A stretch of DNA of 64,000 nt from JAICXG01 sp963801255. GTDB lineage: Bacteria > Verrucomicrobiota > Verrucomicrobiia > Chthoniobacterales > UBA10450. The number at the start of each line of letters is the position of its first letter. Position 1 is the stretch's first letter. Position numbers and translations under genes: made by a program. Below the pieces are notes generated by a model. The model searched no databases. It was given only the letters and a program-made list of their open reading frames with translations, and had not been told where the DNA came from. Positions 51,444 through 60,700 of this stretch are shown here, piece after piece. Location of the stretch: positions 620,001 to 684,000 of the forward strand of contig CAWDEC010000012.1 in the NCBI GenBank assembly GCA_963801255.1, written 5' to 3'.

Positions 51444-52927
51444 TAGTGAGCTCCTCCGGATTTGCTTTCGAGCGGATTCAGGAAGGTGGGCACGCTCGCG
51501 GTGCGGCCAAAGCCGAGAAGCATGAGACCGAAATGAAAGGCAAAGACTAAGTGCGAGACCGTCAGCAAAATCCAGGCGAGCGTCCGGCCGCGCAGATACG
51601 GCAAGATGCTTTGCGTGCTCTCGGCGAAAGGAAGCGTCGCATCATTCAAGCTCAAGCCCTGCACGAAACCGCCGACGAGCAGGAGCAGAACCGTTAAGCC
51701 GATACCGTAGGCGGACGCCCAAAAGTGCAGCTTAATCAGCGAAGCGTAACGCCATTCCCGTCCGACCAATCGCGGGACGATGTAGTACATCGAGCCAAAA
51801 ATCACCATGGTGAAAAACGCGTAGAGACCCATGTACGTCCAACCGACAGTGGCCTCGCTGAAGGAAACAATTCGCGCCATGGAGCGGAGCGAAATAATCA
51901 CGCCCACGATGCTGAAGGCTGTGTAGGCGATCGCCCCAAAAACGGTGAAGCGCAGTGTCGGGCTGTAACGCATGAGCGGGAAATGATCGCGCATCGTCAT
52001 ATGATGATTCAGTCCGACGGTGGCCACGGGAATGATCGTAAGGATCATCGCGGCGATACTGGCGGTGATCATCCACGCCGGAAATGGTCCATCGATCAAT
52101 CGCATCATTCCGGTCCAACTGGAGAAAAGCGCGAAGCTCCAAAAGCCGATTGCGGCCAGGTAATAACTGTGGACCGGCCGACCGATCACTTTCGGGATCA
52201 TGTAGTAAGCGGTGCCGAGCCCAATCGACCCGAACCAGAGGAAAAGCAGATTATTGGCGAACCACCAATTCACCGCCGCCTTCATCACACCCTCGACTGG
52301 CAGAATGAAGAGCATGACTTGCGCACTGGCGTAGAGCCAGGGGAACCAGAGGAATGCGCCTAACAAATACCATTGCGTGATGTAAATGTGCCCTCGCCGC
52401 CGATAGCGGAACATGACCAGGCCCCATGTCAGGACAAGGAGATAGGAGACAAAGAGCGTGAGGGCCGAGAAGCCGGGAAACTCCAGCCACTCGTACCCGG
52501 TATTAGCGCCGCCGAGCACTCCCAGAAGGCCCATCAGCACGCCAAGATTCCAAAGAGCCGCACCGGCAATGAGCACAAGCGGGTGCCGCAAAGTGGTACG
52601 GCAAAGCCGCGCCATCAGCCAGATCGCGGTGCCGATCCCTGCCATGCAACCCCAACCGTAAATTAGCGAGTCCCAGTGAACCGGCTGTATTCGACCCCAG
52701 GTAAGAAAAGCAACGTTGGGAAAGAGATCCGGCCAGAAAAGTTTGATCGTGGTGAGAATGCCGAAGAAGGTCGAAACGAGCAGCCAGGCGATGGCGGAAG
52801 CATAAAAGACCATCACCGGCAGGCGAGTGGAGGCGTCGATCAATGCGCGCTCGACGCGCTCGACATCACTCGTTGTGACTTCGATGTCGCCCAACGGCTC
52901 CTCGGTTATTTGGCCGGTTTGATTCAT
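51443..52927 (-). CDS. CcoN-like membrane subunit lacking the haem-copper ligands
   Basis: 494 residues with 12 or more transmembrane helices, clearly aligned with cbb3 oxidase subunit I (WWFANN...YYMIPK, SYYLAAIGFWSF, GSMYYIVPRLVG). The residues that make it an oxidase are replaced. The Cu-B His of WWYGHN is Asn (N225), the Cu-B pair in GPHHL is Met-Arg (M275, R276), and the haem pair in IGHVHSG is Trp and Tyr (W363, Y365). Only the helix-2 haem b ligand (H84, PVHWDS) remains. It cannot bind the normal binuclear centre. A structural or quinone/electron-transfer role with the CcoO-like subunit and complex III is possible. Confidence 0.85.
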   Translation of the reverse strand: MNQTGQITEEPLGDIEVTTSDVERVERALIDASTRLPVMVFYASAIAWLLVSTFFGILTTIKLFWPDLFPNVAFLTWGRIQPVHWDSLIYGWGCMAGIGTAIWLMARLCRTTLRHPLVLIAGAALWNLGVLMGLLGVLGGANTGYEWLEFPGFSALTLFVSYLLVLTWGLVMFRYRRRGHIYITQWYLLGAFLWFPWLYASAQVMLFILPVEGVMKAAVNWWFANNLLFLWFGSIGLGTAYYMIPKVIGRPVHSYYLAAIGFWSFALFSSWTGMMRLIDGPFPAWMITASIAAMILTIIPVATVGLNHHMTMRDHFPLMRYSPTLRFTVFGAIAYTAFSIVGVIISLRSMARIVSFSEATVGWTYMGLYAFFTMVIFGSMYYIVPRLVGREWRYASLIKLHFWASAYGIGLTVLLLLVGGFVQGLSLNDATLPFAESTQSILPYLRGRTLAWILLTVSHLVFAFHFGLMLLGFGRTASVPTFLNPLESKSGGAH

Positions 52928-53118
52928 GAAAGGGTGCCTGGCGGCGCGTCGTTAGGCGGGATTAAAACTTCTTTTGCCGTGCGCCAGCGAAAGAGCGACC
53001 AACGCGCTGGCGGCAGCACGAGATCGGTCGGGCGACCGATCGGTTCGGAGTGATCGAAAATCACGGCGGCGTGCTCGTCGTAGCGTTTCACTTTGGAAAA
53101 GAATTCAGCGAGGCTCAT
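52924..53118 (-). CDS. Small conserved-looking protein in the respiratory operon
   Basis: 64 residues: MSLAEFFSKVKRYDEHAAVIFDHSEPIGR and PPARWSLFRWRTAKEVLIPP. No membrane helix, Cys or known motif. It lies between the Pro-rich membrane protein and the CcoN-like gene, with an ATGA overlap to the latter, so it is probably translated. I do not recognise the family. A TCGTTAGGC word (52949) encodes part of PNDA near its end. Confidence 0.6.
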   Translation of the reverse strand: MSLAEFFSKVKRYDEHAAVIFDHSEPIGRPTDLVLPPARWSLFRWRTAKEVLIPPNDAPPGTLS

Positions 53119-53122
53119 CGGT

Positions 53123-53800
53123 TCAACGGGGTGAAGGTGAAGCGGCGGGAGAAGAGCCGGGCGCACCGCGCGCGGGAATCGGCGTCCCAACCGGGTGCAG
53201 CATCGGCGTATTCGTTGGCGTTAACGGAGGGATATTAGAGATCGATTTGGGACCAGCGGCCGGCGTGGCGATCGCACCAGGCTGTGTGTTAGCCGGAACA
53301 TTGGGCGGGTTGGCGGCGGAAGCGGGTTGACCGCGGATTTCAGAATTTGGCCCCCCGATTGAAACTGGATTTGGCGTCGGCGAAACGTTAGGCGCACCAG
53401 ACGCCGTCGGATTCGGAGGTTGCGCTGCTCCCGTCGTCGACACGGGGGCCGTCTCGGGTGCAGGCGTGGCGATCGGCCCCGCAGCCATTGGTTTTTTTAC
53501 CCGAAGGTCCTCCACCTCCAAGGCCATCGCGCGATCGATGGGAATGCGGGCGACTCCTTTGGCTTTATCCACCCAGCCGTAGCCGTTCAATTTTGCGTTC
53601 CATTCTTCGCGTGCGGTCTTTAATTTTTCTGCACGCTTGACGGCCCGTTCCTGTTCGTAGGTCGAGCCACGCTGAAGTGCGCCAAACGTGATGACCACGA
53701 TTGCGCCGAAGAAAACGAAGAGCACGACCGCCCATAACCAGCTTGAAAGCAGGAAACGCGGTTGCTCCGGATGCGCGAGTGTGTCTTCGTCGTTAGGCAC
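53123..53800 (-). CDS. Single-pass membrane protein with Pro/Ala-rich periplasmic tail
   Basis: 225 residues. One transmembrane helix (SSWLWAVVLFVFFGAIVVITFGAL), then a short conserved-looking segment, EEWNAKLNGYGWVDKAKGVARIPIDRAMALEVEDL. The last 130 residues are low-complexity Pro/Ala/Thr/Asn. The YGWVDK...IPIDRAM segment occurs in small proteins of alternative complex III/oxidase clusters. The GTG start is itself part of a GCCTAACGA word (53790-53800). Probably an accessory assembly subunit. Confidence 0.65.
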   Translation of the reverse strand: MPNDEDTLAHPEQPRFLLSSWLWAVVLFVFFGAIVVITFGALQRGSTYEQERAVKRAEKLKTAREEWNAKLNGYGWVDKAKGVARIPIDRAMALEVEDLRVKKPMAAGPIATPAPETAPVSTTGAAQPPNPTASGAPNVSPTPNPVSIGGPNSEIRGQPASAANPPNVPANTQPGAIATPAAGPKSISNIPPLTPTNTPMLHPVGTPIPARGAPGSSPAASPSPR

Positions 53801-53802
53801 GG

Positions 53803-55005
53803 TTAGTTCGTTATGCGAAGTGATTCAATCAGGCGCGGGTCGCGGATCGGAAAGAGCGAGGTCCGGCCGACAATCCATAAATAGGAAAAGGCGAGTGTGC
53901 CGCCCATCCCGATCAACGGTAGAAAATCAAGAATGCTCAGGTGGATGCCCGTGCCGTGAAGCGCCGGCAGGACGATGATGTACATGTCGAGCAACTGCAT
54001 CAGCACAATCCAGCCGGCGATACAGCAAAGGACGGTCGGCTGCTTTTTCACGGAGCGTAGGAGAAGAATGGCGAAGGGAACGAAGAAACGTCCGATCACG
54101 AGCAGCCAGTTGAGCACCACCCAGCCCGCGGTATTGCGGACGATGAACCACTGGGTTTCCTCAGGAATGTTGGCATACCAGTAGAGCATGTACTGCGCGA
54201 ATCCGATGTAAGCCCAGAAAACGCTAAAGGAGAGCATCCATTTCCCCATGATGTGGTAATGCTCGATGGTCACGACCCCCTCCAAATAACCGGCGCGACG
54301 CAATGCCGTGATCACAAGCACAAGGAGCGACATCGAGCTGCCTGCTGTGCCGGCGAAAATATACGGACCCCACATGGTCGAGAACCAATGCCAGTTGAGA
54401 CTCATCAGCCAATCGAAGGCCCCAAAAGTCAGACAGCACGCAAACACCGGCAGACCGATGAAAGCCGCCCGGCGCATCCAGATTGTAAACTGCGGATTTC
54501 CATCGCGGTCCTGCCGCACGGAGTAGCGGCGGAGCAGATAGGCCACAATTGTTAAGGCGACGAAGAAGAAGATCGCGCGCAGAGCGAAAAACTCCCAATT
54601 CAGGTAACCGCGTTTTGCGTCGAGACCCTGATCCACCCCGGGTGGGATATTCATCCAGCGATAGAGATAGTGCCGCCAAATCCAGATCGGGAGAAAAAGC
54701 ACGGCTAGCACAGGCATGAGGAGCGCGATGTTCTCGAGTTGTCGCCTAACGACCACCGACCATTCCGCATCGGTCACGTGATGAACAATCGTCCAGAAAA
54801 GACAGCCAATGCAGAGGGTGAAGAAAAAGATGAAACCGAAAAGCCAGGAAAAGCTGAACTGCACCGGCGAGATCACTCCGCCGACAAGGCTGAGCACGAG
54901 GCCGAGAATACCGACCACGCCGCAAACAATCGAGAGTCCGGCGAAACGGCTGGCCTCGAAGTATTCTCCTTCCGGTGCGGGCTTGACGTTGGATCGATCG
55001 CTCAT
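53803..55005 (-). CDS. actF: Alternative complex III subunit ActF (quinone-interacting membrane subunit)
   Basis: 400 residues with about ten transmembrane helices, an NrfD-like relative of ActC. Landmarks are AEWSVVVRRQLENIALLMPVLAVLFLPIWI, WFSTMWGPYIFAGTAGSSMSLLVLVITALRR, EHYHIMGKWMLSFSVFWAYIGFAQYMLYWYANIPEET and LHGTGIHLSILDFLPLIGMGG. ATG at 55005 overlaps the ActE stop. ACIII is the quinol:electron acceptor oxidoreductase replacing the bc1 complex. Confidence 0.92.
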   Translation of the reverse strand: MSDRSNVKPAPEGEYFEASRFAGLSIVCGVVGILGLVLSLVGGVISPVQFSFSWLFGFIFFFTLCIGCLFWTIVHHVTDAEWSVVVRRQLENIALLMPVLAVLFLPIWIWRHYLYRWMNIPPGVDQGLDAKRGYLNWEFFALRAIFFFVALTIVAYLLRRYSVRQDRDGNPQFTIWMRRAAFIGLPVFACCLTFGAFDWLMSLNWHWFSTMWGPYIFAGTAGSSMSLLVLVITALRRAGYLEGVVTIEHYHIMGKWMLSFSVFWAYIGFAQYMLYWYANIPEETQWFIVRNTAGWVVLNWLLVIGRFFVPFAILLLRSVKKQPTVLCCIAGWIVLMQLLDMYIIVLPALHGTGIHLSILDFLPLIGMGGTLAFSYLWIVGRTSLFPIRDPRLIESLRITN

Positions 55006-55745
55006 TTCTTCGCTGGCTCCGCTGGTTTGGCAGGCGGCGAGACTTTCTCCAAGTCCGCCTGATGATCGGCCGGCACGTCGGTTGCGCTCGCGTGCTGACT
55101 GCGTTGCAAAGCGCGCAGATAACAAATGATCGCCCAACGGTCGCGCACCATGACACGCGGTCCGTACGCCATCATGGTATTCTTGCCCTGAGTAATGGTG
55201 TTGAAGACTTCGCCATCCGCCATGTTACGAATCCGGTCATCCTGCAGACTAACGATAGTCGCGAGGCCGTACTGTTTGACGATCCCGTCGCCTGCCGCGA
55301 GAGAGCCGTGGCAAACCGCGCAGTTGATGTTAAAGCGTTGCTCACCACGCCGCATGAGTTCCGGCGTGACTTCGAGTGGAATGCCCGTGCCCCAATTCGC
55401 GCCCATTTTTCCAGTGTTGTAGTAATCGGTACCTTCACTGAAACCGAGTCGCGCATGCATGCTTAGCTCGCCGGATTCATCGACTGCCCGGCCTTCGTCG
55501 TTAGGTAACGGCATTTCGTAACCAATCGGGACGGTGCCCGTGACTGGAACCCGCTCTCCCCGCTGATCGGCGAAAAAGTTGCTCGGCGCCTGCGCGCGTA
55601 CCTTTGGCTGTCGGACCATGTCCGGGAAAATCTCGATTTCGGGCCGGCTGCTTTTCTGGCCCCGGAATCCGAAGACCGCCAGCCAGGCGATCACGACAAG
55701 GGTAAAAATGAGGAAGAAAGCGCGCAGCATATCAGGGTTCCTCAT
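55002..55745 (-). CDS. actE: Alternative complex III subunit ActE (monohaem cytochrome c)
   Basis: 247 residues. An N-terminal helix (FFLIFTLVVIAWLAVFGF) anchors a periplasmic domain with RGEQRFNINCAVCHGSLAAGDGIVKQYG (CxxCH near residue 143) and a Met candidate in TMMAYGPRV. QAPSNFFADQRGERVPVTGTV is typical of ActE. It carries electrons out of the ActB iron-sulfur chain. It overlaps ActD and ActF at both ends. Confidence 0.92.
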   Translation of the reverse strand: MRNPDMLRAFFLIFTLVVIAWLAVFGFRGQKSSRPEIEIFPDMVRQPKVRAQAPSNFFADQRGERVPVTGTVPIGYEMPLPNDEGRAVDESGELSMHARLGFSEGTDYYNTGKMGANWGTGIPLEVTPELMRRGEQRFNINCAVCHGSLAAGDGIVKQYGLATIVSLQDDRIRNMADGEVFNTITQGKNTMMAYGPRVMVRDRWAIICYLRALQRSQHASATDVPADHQADLEKVSPPAKPAEPAKK

Positions 55746-56289
55746 GCACGACGGTGATATATTGACCGCCGGTGCGCTCTAGCAGTTCGCGCGCTTCGTT
55801 TTCGCTGAAGCGCGGATCCCGCGCTTCCAAGACCAAAAAGAAACCGTCATTGGTTACGCGCTTGAACCGGTTCCAGTTAAACATCGGATGATTCCAGCGC
55901 GGAAGAAAATTCATGCTCTGCCAGGCAAAAAAGGCGGCGAAAGCTGAAAACAAGACCGTCAGCTCAAACATGATGGGGAAGAATGCCGGCACCGTCCAAA
56001 AGTCGTAAGGCTTGCCGTGCACGATGAGCGGATAAAGAAAGGACGAAGGACCGAAAGTGAGAACGCAAGCCGTCAAAAGTCCAGTGACACCGCCGCAAAG
56101 CACGACGGCACTGAGCCATGATTTGCCGAGGCCCATCGCCTCATCCATGCCGTGAATTGGAAAAGGTGAATGCACATCCCAACGCTTATAACCGGCGTCG
56201 CGTACCTGTTTGGCGGCTTCGTAAAGAGCCGAGGCGCTCGAATACTCGGCCGCCATTCCGTAAACGCGATTCCCGCGCGGCGTAATCAT
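55732..56289 (-). CDS. actD: Alternative complex III subunit ActD (DUF3341)
   Basis: 185 residues. YGMAAEYSSASALYEAAKQVRDAGYKRWDVHSPFPIHGMDEAMGL opens the DUF3341 domain, followed by two transmembrane helices (residues about 57-78 and 100-120) and a C-terminal LEARDPRFSENEARELLERTGGQYITVV. It is a structural membrane subunit of complex III. Overlaps both neighbours by ATGA-type junctions. Confidence 0.93.
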   Translation of the reverse strand: MITPRGNRVYGMAAEYSSASALYEAAKQVRDAGYKRWDVHSPFPIHGMDEAMGLGKSWLSAVVLCGGVTGLLTACVLTFGPSSFLYPLIVHGKPYDFWTVPAFFPIMFELTVLFSAFAAFFAWQSMNFLPRWNHPMFNWNRFKRVTNDGFFLVLEARDPRFSENEARELLERTGGQYITVVHEEP

Positions 56290-57746
56290 GTGCGCTCCAT
56301 TCCCCCAGCCGCCACGACGTGATGCTCCTCCGGCGTCGCGTGATGGGCATCAGCTTCCGGTAACACGATTTTCACTTCCGACATGGCGATCATCGGAAGG
56401 AAGCGAATGAAGAGCAGAAAGAGCGAAAGGAAAATCCCAAAGGTGCCGATGAAGGTCCAGATATCCACCCAGGTTGGATAAAACATGCCCCAGGACGAGG
56501 GCAAAAAGTCGCGGTGCAGACCACCGACGATAATGATGAAACGTTCGAACCACATGCCGGCGTTCACGCACATGCAGACGAAATAGACGAGGTAGATGTT
56601 GTGCCGGCACCACTTGAACCAGAAGAGCTGTGGCGAAAGCGTGTTGCAGAACAACATCCCAACCCACCAGTACCACCAGTAGGGACCGAAGATGCGGTTA
56701 TAGAAGGCAAAGCGCTCGTATTGATTTCCGCTGTACCAGGCGATGAAGAATTCCATCGCGTAGGCATAGGCCACGATCGAGCCGGTCAGCAGGATCACCT
56801 TCGCCATCTTGTCGATGTGTTGCGGAGTGATGATGTCCTGCAGCTTGTAAATCGCGCGCGCCGGAATCATGAGGGTGAGCACCATGGCGAACCCGCCGAA
56901 GATTGCGCCCGCCACGAAATAGGGCGGAAAGATGGTCGTGTGCCAGGTGGGAATCACGGAGGTGGCGAAGTCAAACGACACCACGCTGTGCACTGAGAGC
57001 ACAAGCGGTGTCGAGAGACCGGCCAGAAGCAGATACGCCATTTCGTAATGACGCCAATGGCGATTCGAGCCACGCCAACCCAGCGCAAAAATCCCGTAAA
57101 AGAATTTTTTAATCTTCGAAGTGGCCCGATCACGCAAAGTCGCCAAATCTGGAACCAGGCCTGTGTACCAGAAAAGAACTGAGACCGTGAAATAGGTCGA
57201 AACGGCGAAGACGTCCCAAAGCAACGGACTGCGGAAGTTTGGCCAGATTGCATATTGCGTCGGGACCGGCGCAAGGAACCATGCCATCCAGACGCGACCG
57301 ACGTGGATGCCGGGGAAAATCGCGGCGCAAATCACTGCGAAAAGAGTCATCGCTTCGGCCGAACGATTGATCGAGGTGCGCCATTTTTGGCGGAGCAAAA
57401 ACAGGATTGCGGAAATCAGCGTCCCGGCATGGCCGATACCGATCCAGAAAACGAAGTTGGTGATGTCCCAAGCCCAGCCAACAGGCGAGTTCAAACCCCA
57501 GGTACCCACGCCGGTTGAGATTTGGTAACCGATACAGGTGAGGCCAAAGAGGGCGATCGCCGTTGTGACCGCGAATGCCACCCACCACCAGCGCGGGGTG
57601 GGATTCTCCACCGCACCGGAGATTCGATTCGTTACCCAATCGAAATTGCGCCGGTTCAAGACCAGCGGCACGCGCGCAAGCGGTGGCCTGACGGAAGCGG
57701 AAGCCTCGCCGGCGATCACATCTGGTGCTGTGGCGGCTCCGTCCAT
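56286..57746 (-). CDS. actC: Alternative complex III subunit ActC (NrfD-type)
   Basis: 486 residues with about ten helices. WGLNSPVGWAWDITNFVFWIGIGHAGTLISAILFLLRQKWRTSINRSAEAMTLFAV contains the conserved His and Asp near the quinol site. FPGIHVGRVW, VSFDFATSVIPTWHTTIFPPYFVAGAIFGGFAMVLTL and MCVNAGMWFERF follow. This is the main quinol-binding membrane subunit, paired with ActB. All motifs seem normal. Confidence 0.94.
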   Translation of the reverse strand: MDGAATAPDVIAGEASASVRPPLARVPLVLNRRNFDWVTNRISGAVENPTPRWWWVAFAVTTAIALFGLTCIGYQISTGVGTWGLNSPVGWAWDITNFVFWIGIGHAGTLISAILFLLRQKWRTSINRSAEAMTLFAVICAAIFPGIHVGRVWMAWFLAPVPTQYAIWPNFRSPLLWDVFAVSTYFTVSVLFWYTGLVPDLATLRDRATSKIKKFFYGIFALGWRGSNRHWRHYEMAYLLLAGLSTPLVLSVHSVVSFDFATSVIPTWHTTIFPPYFVAGAIFGGFAMVLTLMIPARAIYKLQDIITPQHIDKMAKVILLTGSIVAYAYAMEFFIAWYSGNQYERFAFYNRIFGPYWWYWWVGMLFCNTLSPQLFWFKWCRHNIYLVYFVCMCVNAGMWFERFIIIVGGLHRDFLPSSWGMFYPTWVDIWTFIGTFGIFLSLFLLFIRFLPMIAMSEVKIVLPEADAHHATPEEHHVVAAGGMERT

Positions 57747-57774
57747 TATTGTGAGAGTCTGAGTTGAGGTTCTC

Positions 57775-60700
57775 TCATACTTTCTCCGTCGGATTTAACA
57801 CGCCCTTGTCGTCATCGCGATCCGCACGCCGTGTCGGTTTTTCGCTTTCGTTCTTTTCGTGTTTCGGGCTCGCCACGCCGATCTCCCCAGCATCAGGCAT
57901 CCGCGGGTTTGGATTGCGAATCCGCGCCAGATAACTTGTGCGGGTTTTCACATTTAAATATTCGAGCAAACGATAGTTTCGATTCTCGGCTTTGACCTTC
58001 GAGACCCGCGACTCTGGATCCTTGATATCTCCGAAAACAATCGCCTCTGCCGGGCAGGCCTGCGCGCATGCAGTCGTAAACGAATCGCGCGGAATGAGCG
58101 TCTTGTCCGAAGCGCCGGCGCGCACATGAGCTGCAATCTGCGCTTCTTCGATTCGCTGGACGCAGTAGGTGCATTTCTCCATCACGCCGCGCATCCGCAC
58201 CGTGACGTTGGGATTCTTTTGCAGTTTGATCGTCTCGGCGGGCGTCTTTTCCGTCAGCGGTCCCAGATATTCCTGATAGACAGAGAAGCCGGCGATTTTC
58301 GTTTTGCCCACTGGCCGCTGGCTATAATCGAAGAAATTGAAGCGGCGCACTTTGAAGGGGCAGTTGTTTGCGCAATACCTCGTGCCGATACAGCGGTTAT
58401 AGACCATCACGTTGAGGCCGGCCTCGCTGTGAATGGTGGCGTTAACCGGGCAGACGGTCTCGCAGGGGGCGTTTTCACAATGCTGACACATGATCGGCTC
58501 ATGCACCATCTCCGGATTCTCCGGCCACTGGCCGTGATCTTGATCGAACGGCTTTGCGCTCGCAAAATAGCGATCGATCCGGATCCAGTGCATTGCGCGA
58601 CCATGCGCCACCTGCAACTTGCCGACGATCGGGATGTTGTTTTCTGCCTGACAGGCAATGACACATGCGCTGCAACCGGTGCAGGTGTTGAGATCGACTG
58701 TCATTCCCCATTGCTGGGGCGCGCTTAGGTTCGGGTGGGTGTAAAGTGTCGGTAGGCGATGGGGCAGCTCTTCATCTCCCGCGATTTTTGTGACGAACTC
58801 TTCGTCCGCACGGTAACGCTCGAGAGTCGCCTCCCTAACGAGTCCTCGACCTTCAATGGAGAAATGTTCCTGGGTTGAGGAAAGTGCGTAATGGCCGGCG
58901 GTTTTTTTCACCATCACACTTCCAATCGCCTTGCCGTCCGCCACGATGAAATGCGGGTTGGAGGTTGTCCGCAGGAGGTAGGCGTTGAACCCTGCTTCCT
59001 CACCAACCGGACCGGTGTGTTTGCGACCGTAGCCTAACGGAATCGTGACGGAATTGTCCGCGTGACCGGGAACAATCACCGCAGCAATAACGAGCTGACG
59101 CTTCATCGGCGCGCGCGGTGGCGGCAAAGGTGGCGGCGCCTGGCCGGGCTTGGCTGGAGGCGGTTTCGGCGTCGGTTCGGTTACGGTGACCTCAATCAGA
59201 TCGCCATCTCTGACCCCGAGATGTTTCGCGTAAGCGGGACTCATCATGGCGGCATTATCCCAGGTCAGCTTCGTGATCGGGTCAGGCATTTCCTGAAGCC
59301 AGCCGTTGTTGATGTAGCGGCCGTCATCCATCGAATAACTGGAGACAAGGACAATCTCAGGCGAATCCTTCGTCGGCGGCGCAACGTCCGTACTCCACAG
59401 TGTGTGGGCTACCCCACCTGCAGTATTGCCATTGAACTTTGGCTCGCGGCTTTTTGGCTGAACATGGGCCGCGAAACCGTCGTGGAGAAATTTGTTCCAG
59501 GCGGACTCAAAATCACCCGGCGGCGTCGTCGCGCGAAAGGTCTCCTGGACCAACTCCGGGCCTTCGACCTTGGGCCGGCCTAGAACCATCCACATCAAAT
59601 CCAAATCCGAGAGTCCGCCAAAAAGGGGCAGAATCATCGGTTGAATCGCGACATATGCTCCGCTGGGCGTGAGCCCGTCACTCCAGGTTTCGAGATAATG
59701 CGCCGCGGGCACGTGCCATTTGCTCAGACCCGAAGTCGCGTCTTCATAATGTCCGAGCCTAACGACATCCGGGACTCGTTTCTGCAACTCCGGCCAATCA
59801 AGCGCCTGTTTCGTCTTGCGATCCAGCGTGATCGTACGCGGCGCACAATAAACCGGGTCGCCGCCAAGAATGAAAAGTTGCTGAATCCGGCCCGCGTCGA
59901 TTTCGCTCGCCAACTGCAGGATGCTGCTGTTGCGCGGCGTCTTCGGCAGCTCGTGCAAAAGCAGGGTCGTACCCAGATTTTTCAATGCGGCGTTGATCCC
60001 GTAAGCCATCAACTGCACGACGACAGGTTGATGCGAACCGGCTACGACCAGACTTGCGCCCGGCTTGGCCATCAAATCCTTGACCAGCTCGTCAAGCCAG
60101 CGCGCATCGAATTTTTCCATCCGCGCGGGCGCTTTCAGGGTAACGAGAACCGAGGAAAGGCCAGGGTCTTTTGTCGCTGCGGCGATCTTCGTCGCGAGGA
60201 GATGGGTGATGGCCGGGATCTGACTGGCCGGAAAACGCAATCGATGATCGGCCATCGCGCCCGTGAGGCTGAAACGATTTTCGATTACGTAGAGGCGGTT
60301 CATTGAATCTTTCGCCTCGCGCACACGTCGGCGCTGAGTAAAACCGCGAACCGCGGCCAAATCCCCTTCACCGCAATTTAGAAAATCGCTATCCAACGCC
60401 ACGACAATGTCGGCCTTGTCGAATTGCGGGATAAGCCGCGTGCTATCGCCAAAGCTGATTTGGGTCGAAAAATGTTGTGCCTCGCTCAGGAGCGGTTCGA
60501 ACACGCACCAGCGCATGCGAGGGAATTGCTTCAATAACTCGGCGCGCAGCCGTTCCCGGCTTGGCGACCAGGTCTCTTCAACCAGGAATGCCAGGCCGGC
60601 TCCGCCATTCGCCGCCATCTTCGGCCGCAGGTCGGAGATGTATTTTTCGAACGTGGCGTTATCGGAGAGTTTGTTTTCCCTGACGAATCGCTGCGACCGT

